Part shown: piece by piece, positions 16,666 through 24,997 of the stretch
Layout: every line of letters begins with the position of its first letter
Numbering within the stretch: the first letter of the stretch is position 1
NCBI GenBank assembly: GCA_964420405.1
Contig: CAYQTL010000006.1
Location: 62,001-126,000 of the forward strand
Length of the DNA: 64,000 nucleotides
DNA from: CAYQTL01 sp964420405
GTDB lineage: Bacteria; Acidobacteriota; Thermoanaerobaculia; Thermoanaerobaculales; Sulfomarinibacteraceae
Reading direction: 5' to 3'
The notes under the pieces: generated by a model
Told to the model about the DNA's origin: nothing
The model's input: only the letters and a program-made list of their open reading frames with translations
The model's database searches: none
Program-made: the position numbers and the translations under genes

Positions 16666-19600
16666 ATGGCACGGTGGTGGGTTCTCGTGACGGTGCTCGC
16701 GACGGCGGTCTGCCCGGCCGTCCTCGCGGCGGACGGCCCGAGCATCGATTCGGCGACCTTCGGCGGGCTGTCGGCCCGGGCGATCGGACCGGCGGTGATG
16801 AGCGGCCGGATCGCGGCCCTCGACGCGTGGCCGGAGGACCCGGTGACGATCTGGGTGGGATCGGCTTCCGGTGGCGTGTGGCGCTCGGAGAACGCCGGGC
16901 TCACCTTCGAGCCGGTGTTCGACGACCACACCCAGTCCATCGGGGCGGTCCGGGTGGATCCGTCGGATCCGGACACGGTCTGGGTGGGTACCGGCGAGAC
17001 CTGGGTGAGAAACAGCGTGTCGGTGGGGGACGGGGTGTACCGCACCACCGACGGCGGCGAGAGCTGGCAGCACCTGGGACTCGAGGCCACCGAGCGGATC
17101 GCGAAGATCGAGGTGCATCCTTCCGATCCGGAGACCGTCTGGGTGTGCGCCACCGGCCACCTGTGGAACGCCAATCCCGAGCGCGGCGTGTACAAGACCA
17201 GCGACGGCGGGCGGACCTGGCGGCAGGTGCTCTCCGTCGACGAGGACACCGGCTGCGCCGACCTCGACCTCGACCTCGTCGAGCCCGACATCCTGTACGC
17301 GGCGATGTGGCAGTTCCGGCGCTCGCCGGACTTCTTCACCTCCGGCGGCCCGGGCAGCGGGCTCTACCAGTCCCTCGACGGCGGCGAGACCTGGACCGAG
17401 CTGCGCAACGGCCTGCCGGAAGGCGAGCTCGGCCGGATCGCGCTGGCGATCGCGCCGTCGCGGCCGTCGGTGCTCTACGCCACGGTCGAGGCGGAGAAGA
17501 CCGCGCTGTACCGCTCCGACGACCTCGGCCGCACGTGGCGGATGACCGACGACTCGGCCAACATCCAGATGCGTCCGTTCTACTTCTCCGAGCTGGTGGT
17601 GGACCCCACCGACCACCGCCGGGTCTACAAGCCGGGGTTCACGCTGACCCAGTCGACCGACGGTGGCGAGACCTTCACGGGGATGTTCGGCGCCGGATTC
17701 AGCTTCGGCTCGGTCCACCCGGACCACCACGCCTTGTGGATCAACCCGCGCGATCCCAACGAGATGGTGCTGGGGACCGACGGCGGGCTGTACCGGTCCT
17801 CGGATCGCGCCCGCAGCTGGCTGCACGTGCGATCGCTGCCGGTGTCCCAGTTCTACCGCGTCAGCCACGACCGCGAGTGGCCGTACAACGTCTACGGTGG
17901 GCTGCAGGACAACGGCAGCTGGAAGGGCCCGTCGCGCAGCCCCGGTGGCATCTCCGGAGGGGACTGGCAGGTGGTGGGCAGCGGCGACGGCTTCTGGGCA
18001 TTCGCCGACCCCGAGGACCCGGACATCCTCTACGTCGAGTACCAGGGCGGCAACCTGTCGCGGGTCGACCTGGGTACGGGCGAGTCCAAGAGCATCAGGC
18101 CCTACGCCGGCGAGGGCGAGGAGAAGCTCCGGTTCAACTGGAACACGCCGATCCACCTCAGTCCGACGCGCCCCGGCACGCTGTACTACGGCTCCCAGTA
18201 CCTGCACCTGTCGACCGACCGGGGCGAGTCCTGGACCACCATCTCGCCCGACCTGACCACGGACGACCCCGTCAAGCAGCGGCAGGAGCAGTCGGGCGGG
18301 CTGACGATCGACAACTCCACCGCCGAGAACCACTGCACCATCTTCGCCATCGCCGAGTCGCCGCGCGACCCGCAGGTGGTCTGGGTCGGCACCGACGACG
18401 GGCGGCTGCACCTCACGCGCGACGGCGGCGGGACGTGGACCGAGGTGTACCCGGACGATCCAGACCTGCCGCCGGGTACGTGGGTGTCGTCGGTCCGCCC
18501 GAGCCCGGTCGACGCGGCGTCGGCGTTCGCGACCTTCGACGGCCACCGCACCGGGGACATGGCGACCCACGCCTACCGCACGGCGGACTTCGGACAGACC
18601 TGGCGTGCGATCGCGCCGGAGGACGGCGCCGGGTACGCCCACGTCCTCGAGCAGGACCCTGTCAACCCCGAGATCCTCTACCTGGGGACCGAGCTCGGGC
18701 TCTGGATCACCCTCGACGGCGGCGGGAGCTGGGCACGCTTCGCGGAGAACCTGCCCAGGGTCGCGGTCCGGGACCTCGCGATCCATCCCACCGAGCACGA
18801 CCTCATCCTCGCCACCCACGGCCGGGGGGTGTACATCGTCGACGACCTGTCGGCGCTGCGCGGGCTGACCGCGGAGATCATGGCGCAGGAGGTGGCGCTT
18901 CTGCCCTCGCGACCCTCGCCGATGGTGCTCTCGGGCGGCCTGAGCTGGTTCGGCTCGGACGACGAGTTCGTGGGCCGGAACCCGCCGGAGAGCGCGTCCA
19001 TCGACTACTGGTTGAAGAAGCGCCACCTGTTCGGCGATCTCAAGATCGAGGTGCTCGACGCCGACGGGGAGCTGCTGACCACGCTGCCGGGACGCAAGCG
19101 GCGCGGTCTGAACCGGGTGGGGTGGCCGATGCGGTTGCCGGCGCCGACCGTGCCGCCCGCGACCGCCCTGATCCCCGCGTTCCAGGGACCGCGCGTCCCC
19201 GAGGGGACCTACGCCGTCCGGTTGACGAAGGGGAAGACGGTCCTCGAGGGTGAGGTCACCCTGGTGGCCGACCCGCGCAACCCCCATCCGCGGGAGGACC
19301 GGCTGCTGCAGCAGCGTACCGCGCTGCACGTCTACGACCTGCTGGAGGCGCTCACGTTCCTCGCGGACTCGGTGACCGACCTGCGCGACCAGGCGGAGAA
19401 CCGGGCCGGGGGACTGTCGGGGCGCGACCGGGACCGGGTCGAGGCGTTGCGGACGGGCCTGGCGGAGCTCCACGACACCCTCGTCGTGACGTCGGGCGCG
19501 GGAATGCTGTCGGGCCAGGAGAAGCTGCGCGAGCGGCTGGGGAACCTGTACGGCGCGGTCAGCGGCTACGACGGTCGACCCACCGACTCGCAGCTGGAGC

Positions 19601-19812
19601 TGCTCGACAGGCTCGAGGTGGAGCTCGAGGACCGGCGCGGGACGTTCGAGGGCCTGGTGGCCGACCTCGACGACCTCAGCCGTCGCCTCGAGCGGCGCGG
19701 ACTCGAACCGCTGGTGCGCCTTTCGCACGAGGCGTGGGAGGAGCGCCAGCAGGGAGTCCGGGGCGCCACCGCGCTGCTGCGGACCGTGGCCCTGCTGCCG
19801 TACGCGCTCTGA
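16666..19812 (+). CDS. Secreted sortilin/VPS10-type BNR-repeat propeller protein
   Basis: A 1048-aa protein. Signal peptide MARWWVLVTVLATAVCPAVLA. Residues about 40-730 are BNR/sortilin repeats with the Asp-box pattern S-x-D-x-G-x-(T/S)-W: RSENAGLTF, RTTDGGESW, KTSDGGRTW, QSLDGGETW, RSDDLGRTW and HLTRDGGGTW. They form a large multi-bladed propeller. A C-terminal part follows: an Ig-like region (LLTTLPGRKRRGLNRVGWPM...YAVRLTKG) and a charged helical tail. This architecture is common in proteins called glycosyl hydrolase or VPS10-domain, but I see no catalytic residues that fix an activity. Probably periplasmic or surface-exposed. Confidence 0.85.
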   Translation: MARWWVLVTVLATAVCPAVLAADGPSIDSATFGGLSARAIGPAVMSGRIAALDAWPEDPVTIWVGSASGGVWRSENAGLTFEPVFDDHTQSIGAVRVDPSDPDTVWVGTGETWVRNSVSVGDGVYRTTDGGESWQHLGLEATERIAKIEVHPSDPETVWVCATGHLWNANPERGVYKTSDGGRTWRQVLSVDEDTGCADLDLDLVEPDILYAAMWQFRRSPDFFTSGGPGSGLYQSLDGGETWTELRNGLPEGELGRIALAIAPSRPSVLYATVEAEKTALYRSDDLGRTWRMTDDSANIQMRPFYFSELVVDPTDHRRVYKPGFTLTQSTDGGETFTGMFGAGFSFGSVHPDHHALWINPRDPNEMVLGTDGGLYRSSDRARSWLHVRSLPVSQFYRVSHDREWPYNVYGGLQDNGSWKGPSRSPGGISGGDWQVVGSGDGFWAFADPEDPDILYVEYQGGNLSRVDLGTGESKSIRPYAGEGEEKLRFNWNTPIHLSPTRPGTLYYGSQYLHLSTDRGESWTTISPDLTTDDPVKQRQEQSGGLTIDNSTAENHCTIFAIAESPRDPQVVWVGTDDGRLHLTRDGGGTWTEVYPDDPDLPPGTWVSSVRPSPVDAASAFATFDGHRTGDMATHAYRTADFGQTWRAIAPEDGAGYAHVLEQDPVNPEILYLGTELGLWITLDGGGSWARFAENLPRVAVRDLAIHPTEHDLILATHGRGVYIVDDLSALRGLTAEIMAQEVALLPSRPSPMVLSGGLSWFGSDDEFVGRNPPESASIDYWLKKRHLFGDLKIEVLDADGELLTTLPGRKRRGLNRVGWPMRLPAPTVPPATALIPAFQGPRVPEGTYAVRLTKGKTVLEGEVTLVADPRNPHPREDRLLQQRTALHVYDLLEALTFLADSVTDLRDQAENRAGGLSGRDRDRVEALRTGLAELHDTLVVTSGAGMLSGQEKLRERLGNLYGAVSGYDGRPTDSQLELLDRLEVELEDRRGTFEGLVADLDDLSRRLERRGLEPLVRLSHEAWEERQQGVRGATALLRTVALLPYAL

Positions 19813-19821
19813 GGCGTGCGT

Positions 19822-20415
19822 TCAGAGCAGGCCGAGGAGCACCCCCGTCACGGTGCCGACCGTCACGGTGAACGCGATCAGCGCGAGCAGGCCGTCGCGG
19901 GCGATGAGCGCCAGCCCGAAGGCGGCCAGCGCGAGCCCCGCACCGTTGGCGCTGAATGGGACGAGCTCCATCGCCGGCATCGCCAGCGCGATGGCGACGC
20001 AGACGACGGCCACCACTCTCGTGCCGACGCCCCGGATCAGGATCCCGAGGCGAGGACCGGTCCAGCGGTCCATCCAGCGGGCCGGCCGGCGCATCCGGCC
20101 GAGCGCGTTGCAGTAGGCGTCGTGAGAGACCGTGCGGGAGAGCATCCAGCGCGGTAGCCAGATCTGCTCGCGACCGGCCGCGAGCTGGGTGGCGGTGAAC
20201 AGCACCAGGGCGGCCATGACCGTCGGCACGCCGGGAATGTCCCCGATCAGCGGTGCGAGGGTGATGAGGCCGGCCAGCAGCAGCACCGGGCCGAAGGAGC
20301 GCAGCCCCACCGCGTCGAGGATGGCGTCGAGCGACACGCGACCACCGTCGGAAGCGGCGTTCCCCATCCGGTCGAGCAGCCCCTCGAGGCTCGAGACCTT
20401 CTCGTCGCGGCCCAT
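19822..20415 (-). CDS. ExoD-family membrane protein
   Basis: A 197-aa protein. It begins SSLEGLLDRMGNAASDGGRVSLDAILDAVGLRSFGPVLLLAGLI, close to the family's L-x-x-L-L...G-x-x-x-x-L-G-x-R-x-F-G-P-L-L-L. PLIGDIPGVPT follows, then four hydrophobic segments (about residues 45-90 and 135-197). ExoD proteins are inner-membrane proteins linked to exopolysaccharide production in rhizobia, with unknown biochemical function. The start at 20415 is chosen because the upstream frame is Arg/Pro-rich. It is on the same strand 95 bp after cydB, so it may be read from the cyd transcript. Confidence 0.8.
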   Translation of the reverse strand: MGRDEKVSSLEGLLDRMGNAASDGGRVSLDAILDAVGLRSFGPVLLLAGLITLAPLIGDIPGVPTVMAALVLFTATQLAAGREQIWLPRWMLSRTVSHDAYCNALGRMRRPARWMDRWTGPRLGILIRGVGTRVVAVVCVAIALAMPAMELVPFSANGAGLALAAFGLALIARDGLLALIAFTVTVGTVTGVLLGLL

Positions 20416-20510
20416 GCTGACGGGTGCAATGACGGCCCGCGCGGGCCGCATTCCGGCACCCGCGGATGGTCCCGGGGAGGACGGCGTCCGCCGGGGTCTT
20501 CCGGGCCGAC

Positions 20511-21539
20511 TCAGTAGCTGTGATCGCCGAGGTCGACCTTGCCGCGGAACGTCCAGTAGATCACCGCCGTGTAGGCGAGCACGAACGGCATGCCGAGAGC
20601 GGCGATCAGCAGCATGATCGACAGGGTCTTGGCGCTGGACGCAGCGGTGAAGATCGTCACCGAGTGGGCCGGGTCGTTGATCGCCGTGACCAGGTTGGGG
20701 AACAGGGCGACGCCGAACAGCCCGACGAGGCCGACGATCAGAACGCCCGACGACACGAACGCCTGACCGGCGCGCTGCAGGTACAGGCAGCGCGGGATGT
20801 TGGCCAGAGCCAGCACGGTCACGATCACGGCCACGATGGTCCACGGCAGCCGCTCGAAGTTCGCGGTCGCCCGCGGAATCGTCATCAGCGTGAAGATCGT
20901 GGTGAACAGGAACAGGGTCAGGAAGATCCCCCAGCTGCGCCACATCCAGCCCCGCAGCCGCTGCTGCAGCTCGCCTTCCGTCTTCAGGTACAGGAAGAGA
21001 CCGCCGTGCATGGCGAACAGCGCCACCGTCATGAGCCCGACCAGCAGCGAGTACGGGTTGAGCTGGTCGAGGATGGTGCCGGTGAAGTTGCCGGCCTCGT
21101 CAAGGGGCAGGCCGCGCATGGCGTTGCCGACGGCGACCCCGAACAGCAGGGTGGCGGTCGCCGAGCCGCCGAAGAAGCTCCAGTCCCAGAAGCGCCGCCA
21201 GCCTTCAGACCCCATTTTGGACCGGAACTCGAGCGACACCGCCCGGAAGATGAGAGCGACCAGCAGCACCATGAAGGCGACGTAGAAGCCCGAGAACACG
21301 GTGGCGTACGCCTCCGGGAAGGCCGCGAACAGGGCGCCCCCGAAGGTCACCAGCCAGACCTCGTTGCCGTCCCACAGCGGACCGATGGAGTTCAGTGTCA
21401 CCCGCTTCTCGCGGTCGGTCCGCGGCACGAACGGGTGGAGGATGCCGACGCCGAGGTCGAAGCCGTCGAGGACGGCGTATCCGGCGAGCAGGACGCCCTC
21501 GAGGACGAACCAGGTCACGCACAGGGTCTCCCAGCTCAT
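20511..21539 (-). CDS. cydB: Cytochrome bd-type quinol oxidase subunit II
   Basis: A 342-aa integral membrane protein with about eight to nine TM helices. It starts MSWETLCVTWFVLEGVLLAGYAVLDGFDLGVG; the GYAVLDGFDLG motif is diagnostic of CydB. PLWDGNEVWLVTFGGALFAAFP and the late PFVLAYTAVIYWTFRGKV are also family-typical. With CydA it forms the oxygen-reducing quinol oxidase of the cytoplasmic membrane, used at low oxygen or under stress. The start at 21539 is chosen for GAGGAGG just upstream, inside the 10-bp gap after cydA; the gene is translationally linked to cydA. Confidence 0.95.
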   Translation of the reverse strand: MSWETLCVTWFVLEGVLLAGYAVLDGFDLGVGILHPFVPRTDREKRVTLNSIGPLWDGNEVWLVTFGGALFAAFPEAYATVFSGFYVAFMVLLVALIFRAVSLEFRSKMGSEGWRRFWDWSFFGGSATATLLFGVAVGNAMRGLPLDEAGNFTGTILDQLNPYSLLVGLMTVALFAMHGGLFLYLKTEGELQQRLRGWMWRSWGIFLTLFLFTTIFTLMTIPRATANFERLPWTIVAVIVTVLALANIPRCLYLQRAGQAFVSSGVLIVGLVGLFGVALFPNLVTAINDPAHSVTIFTAASSAKTLSIMLLIAALGMPFVLAYTAVIYWTFRGKVDLGDHSY

Positions 21540-21549
21540 GGTCGCCTCC

Positions 21550-23088
21550 TCACTCGCCATCGGCGCGCGGGGCGCCCGACTCGATCATGGAGTCCCCGCG
21601 GCCGACCCGCTGGGCCGCCGCGTCCAGGTAACCTTCCGCGCCTCCCTTCCGCGCCTGCGGGGCCTCTCCCGGACCCTCCTTGATCTTGTGGTCCAGCACC
21701 AGCAGCCAGACCGCCCCCAGCGCGACGTAGATCAGCCCGAAGGCGATGATCGAGCCGAGCACCTGGCCCGCCCGGACCGACGGGCTGACGGCGGCCCGGG
21801 TCCGCAGCGCGACCGCCTCGTCGTACACGTGGACGCCGTCCGGACCGGTGGCCAGGTCCGTGCCGGCGGCGTTCCACTCCACCGGCGGGTGGACGATCCA
21901 GGGCTGCCGTCCAACCTCCGCGGCGATCCAGCCCACCTGGTTGGCGACCAGGGGGCCGACCACCGCGAACACGAACACCCACATCAGCCATCGCGTCTCG
22001 TACAGCGTTCCGCGCCAGTGCAGGAAGCTCGCGTACAGCGTGAGGACGATGAACAGCATCCCGAGGCCGATCATCAGGTGGTAGCTCTGGAAGGTCAGCC
22101 AGATCGGCGGCCGGTCCTCGGGGCGGAACCTGTCGAGCCCCACGATCGTGGCGTCCGGGTCGCCCGTCAGCAGCAGCCCGAGCCCGCCGGGAACCGCCAG
22201 GTTGAACACCATCCCCTCGCCGTCGCCGTCCGGCCATCCGAGCAGGGACAGGTGCCCGGGTCCGGTCTCGAAGTGGCCTTCGAAGGCGGCCAGCTTGGCC
22301 GGTTGGTGCTCGTACACGTTGTCCGCCTGGAAATGCCCCTGCACGAGCGCGGCAAGGGAGGCGACGGTGGCGAAGGCGAGGGCGCCGGAGAACGAGCGCC
22401 GGGCGAACTCGACGTGGCGGCTCTTCAGAAGGTAGTACGCCGAGATGCTCATGATGAAGAACGCGCCGACGATGAACGCCCCGATCCACACGTGGACCAG
22501 CCGGTGGACGGTCGAGGGGTTGAAGACCAGCTGCCAGAAGTCGACGATCTCGGCCCGCATCACTGCTGAGCCGTCCACCACCCACGGCTCGCCGTGGCGC
22601 GTCATCTGCACCACGTGGTGACCGGCCGGGGTCTGCTGCCAGCTGTTCGCGATCACGATCCAGACCGACGAGAAGATCGAGCCGAGGGCGACCATCACGG
22701 TCGAGAAGAAGTGCATCCGCGGTCCGACCTTGTCCCAGCCGAACACCAGCACGGCGAGGAAGCCGGACTCGAGGAAGAAGGCGAAGATCCCTTCGGCGGC
22801 GAGGGCGGAACCGAACACGTCGCCCACGAACCGCGAGTAGGTCGCCCAGTTCGTGCCGAACTGAAACTCCATGACGATCCCGGTCGCGACGCCGATCGCG
22901 AAGTTGAGGGCGAAGATCCTGGTCCAGAACCGCGCCGCGGTCTCGAAGATCGGCCGGCCGGTCCGGAGGAACATCCCCTCCAGGTAGACCAGAACCACCC
23001 CCATACCGATGGTCAGGGGAGGGAAGATGTAGTGGAAGCCTATGGTCAGGGCGAACTGGAGGCGGGACAGCAGCACGACGTCCATCAT
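21550..23088 (-). CDS. cydA: Cytochrome bd-type quinol oxidase subunit I
   Basis: A 512-aa protein with about nine TM helices. It carries the b/d haems and the quinol site. His19 (TIGFHYIFPPLTIGMG) is the expected haem ligand; LAAEGIFAFFLESGFLAVLVFG holds the conserved Glu residues, and GWIAAEVGRQPW is the late CydA signature. The quinol loop (LAAFEGHFETGPGHLSLLGW, then a short stretch before WLTFQSYHLMIGLGM) is short, as in CIO/short-loop oxidases rather than the E. coli long-loop type. Two adjacent ATGs (23088, 23085) follow GGAGA; either may be used. It is first in the cydAB operon, with a strong -10 about 210 bp upstream. Confidence 0.95.
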   Translation of the reverse strand: MMDVVLLSRLQFALTIGFHYIFPPLTIGMGVVLVYLEGMFLRTGRPIFETAARFWTRIFALNFAIGVATGIVMEFQFGTNWATYSRFVGDVFGSALAAEGIFAFFLESGFLAVLVFGWDKVGPRMHFFSTVMVALGSIFSSVWIVIANSWQQTPAGHHVVQMTRHGEPWVVDGSAVMRAEIVDFWQLVFNPSTVHRLVHVWIGAFIVGAFFIMSISAYYLLKSRHVEFARRSFSGALAFATVASLAALVQGHFQADNVYEHQPAKLAAFEGHFETGPGHLSLLGWPDGDGEGMVFNLAVPGGLGLLLTGDPDATIVGLDRFRPEDRPPIWLTFQSYHLMIGLGMLFIVLTLYASFLHWRGTLYETRWLMWVFVFAVVGPLVANQVGWIAAEVGRQPWIVHPPVEWNAAGTDLATGPDGVHVYDEAVALRTRAAVSPSVRAGQVLGSIIAFGLIYVALGAVWLLVLDHKIKEGPGEAPQARKGGAEGYLDAAAQRVGRGDSMIESGAPRADGE

Positions 23089-23543
23089 GGCTCTCCGTTC
23101 TCGAGGCCGGCCGGACGCGACGGGCGCCCGCGTCCGGTCGGGCGCCCTGTGGCATGCGGCGCGACGTCATCCGTCTGGTGGTGAGCTCGACATCGGACCG
23201 GCGGGTCTCCCACCGGGGTTCCGGCCGGCGCCGCGAACCACGGCGCCGGCCGCCCGCGCTCGTACGGGTCAACGTGCCGGACACGCTGCATGGAGGAGCC
23301 ATTATACCGCCGCCCGTCGGAATGTCTCATCACCCGTGTTCCGATGACTCATGGATCTCGGCATGGCCCCGCATCGTCGCGCGTTCGGGTCGGGTGCGTC
23401 CGACGATGGCGGGGCCGGGTCGGTGTGGTTCGGCCGGGCAGCCGCCGCTCCTCGATCGGTTCGCCGAGGTTGAACGCGCCGCCCGGCTCATGGGACGCTC
23501 GGGTGGCGGAGGAGCGGGCGTTGACGACCGTCGGACGCAGGTG
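23089..23543. other. Divergent intergenic region between cydA and the LCAT-like gene
   Basis: 455 bp with no convincing gene. A minus-strand frame (to 23333) overlaps the cydA start and is rich in Arg, Pro and Gly, so I treat it as non-coding leader. It contains a consensus -10 for cydA (see the promoter entry), implying a leader of about 200 nt. A promoter for the plus-strand gene was not found. Confidence 0.5.
23301..23328 (-). promoter_or_regulatory. cydA: Candidate cydAB promoter with perfect TATAAT
   Basis: On the minus strand TATAAT (23301-23306) is an exact -10, rare in this GC-rich window. GAGACA, 16 bp upstream (23323-23328), matches four of six -35 positions. The start point would be near 23294, giving an unusually long leader before cydA. 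Confidence 0.5.
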
Positions 23544-24908
23544 ATGTCACAACCGAGGAGCCGGGATCGGTCCGTCGGGTGGCTGCCGGGCGCGCTGCTG
23601 TCGGCGGTGGCGGCGGCGGGCTGTGCGACGCTTGCGGGACCCGGGACGACGCCCGCCAGGCCGGAGCTGGCGCCGCCGGAGGTTCCTGTCGTCGTGGTCC
23701 CCGGCATCACGGGCTCCAGGCTGTGTGACCGCGCGAGCGGTGAGGTCGTCTGGGGCCGGGGGTGGGATGCGCTGCTGCCGCGGGACGGCGGCTACGGGCT
23801 GGCGTTGCCGGTCGTGGGTGAGGCCCGCTACGAGCCCTGCGGGATCGTCGAGGAGGTCCGGCTGGGTCCGGTCCGCCGGGGTATCTACAGGCCGCTGATC
23901 GAGGCGCTGCAGGTCAACGGCTACCGGCGGGACTGTCTCGAGACGCCTTCAGACGACCAGGCGACACTGTACACGTTCGCCTACGACTGGCGAAGGAGCA
24001 CGGTGAGTGCGGCCGGGAAGCTGGCCGCGGCACTCGAGCGCGTGCGTCGCCTGCGCGCCGTGGAGGTGCTCCGGGTGGACCTCGTGTGCCAGTCCAGCGG
24101 CGGCTCGGTCTGCCGCTGGTTCGCCAAGTACGGCGGCCTGACCCTCGAGGAAGCGGAGGCCGGCGCGAGCGCTCCCGGGGACGGCGTCCGCGTGCGACGG
24201 GTCGTGCTGGTGGGCTCGTCCAATGGTGGGGCGGTGCGGACCCTCCGGGAGCTGGATCGCGGGCGGCGGTATCTGGCGCCCTTCGGAAGGCGCGTTCTCC
24301 CGGAGGTGCTGTTCACGTACCGGGCCCTCTTCGACGATCTCCCGCATCGCGCGGAAGGGATGCTGCTGGACGTCCGGGGCGAGGTCGTGACCGGCGCGCG
24401 CGCCGATCTCCTGGATGCCGCGACGTGGCGGCACTTCGGTTGGTCGGCGCTCGGCGAGGAGGCCTCCAGGCGGCTGACCGTCGCCGGGCGGGAGGACCTG
24501 TTCGGGACCCGCGCGGAGCGGTCGGCGTACCTCGAACGGTCCCTGCGGGATGCCCGACGGCTCCACGCCCTGTTGGCGGAGGATCCGGCGGGCTTCGGAG
24601 AGGACGTGCGCTACCACCTCGTGGGAAACGGGTACGCGGAGACCCCGGCCCGGGCGGTCGTCGTCAGGGACGGCCCTGGCTGGCGGACGCTCTTCACGGG
24701 AGATCGACAGCTCGCGCGGGTGCCCTACCTGGCCGCCCTCGCGACACGCCCCGGGGACGGACATGCGACGGTCGAGAGTCTGCAGCATCTGTCGTCTGCA
24801 GAGGAGCGGGCTCTGGCGGCGGAGCCGTTCTACGTCGACGGCGGGCACCTCGACATGATCCTGCAACCGGAGGTGCACCGGCGGATCGTCGAGCTCCTGC
24901 TGGAGTGA
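23544..24908 (+). CDS. LCAT-like (lecithin:cholesterol acyltransferase family) lipoprotein acylhydrolase
   Basis: A 454-aa protein. The N-terminus ends in AVAAAGC, a lipobox, so it is probably a membrane-anchored lipoprotein. PPEVPVVVVPGITGSRLCDR is the family's early strand and oxyanion region. YTFAYDWRRSTVSAA and DLVCQSSGGSVCRWFAKYGG follow, the latter holding the nucleophile Ser in a variant elbow (Q-S-S-G-G instead of G-H-S-x-G). Late GDGHATVESLQHLSS and DGGHLDMI offer the catalytic His. It probably acts on membrane lipids or esters outside the cytoplasm; the substrate is unknown. The start at 23544 gives the lipoprotein signal; its ribosome site is weak. Confidence 0.75.
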   Translation: MSQPRSRDRSVGWLPGALLSAVAAAGCATLAGPGTTPARPELAPPEVPVVVVPGITGSRLCDRASGEVVWGRGWDALLPRDGGYGLALPVVGEARYEPCGIVEEVRLGPVRRGIYRPLIEALQVNGYRRDCLETPSDDQATLYTFAYDWRRSTVSAAGKLAAALERVRRLRAVEVLRVDLVCQSSGGSVCRWFAKYGGLTLEEAEAGASAPGDGVRVRRVVLVGSSNGGAVRTLRELDRGRRYLAPFGRRVLPEVLFTYRALFDDLPHRAEGMLLDVRGEVVTGARADLLDAATWRHFGWSALGEEASRRLTVAGREDLFGTRAERSAYLERSLRDARRLHALLAEDPAGFGEDVRYHLVGNGYAETPARAVVVRDGPGWRTLFTGDRQLARVPYLAALATRPGDGHATVESLQHLSSAEERALAAEPFYVDGGHLDMILQPEVHRRIVELLLE

Positions 24909-24948
24909 GTCTCCGGAGGATCGGCGTCCTCCCTTCCTGCGACGCGAA

Positions 24949-24972
24949 GCGCCCCGGCCGGAGCCGGGGCGC
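24949..24972. terminator. Bidirectional hairpin terminator between convergent genes
   Basis: Perfect 10-bp stem GCGCCCCGGC / GCCGGGGCGC with loop CGGA. It lies 40 bp after the LCAT-like gene and 26 bp after the end of the minus-strand gene at 24998. No T tract on either side. Confidence 0.55.
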
Positions 24973-24997
24973 CCGCGAGGTCATGGATGCCGGCAGG

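Noticed and set aside
15682..19728. A very long minus-strand frame (1348 codons) opposite the LolA-like and sortilin-like genes
   Set aside because: It has no signal or domain, its composition is antisense-like, and both genes on the other strand have signal peptides and clear repeats.
23085..23333. A short leader protein (82 codons) upstream of cydA on the minus strand
   Set aside because: It overlaps the cydA start, is rich in Arg, Pro and Gly and has no ribosome site; more likely untranslated leader.
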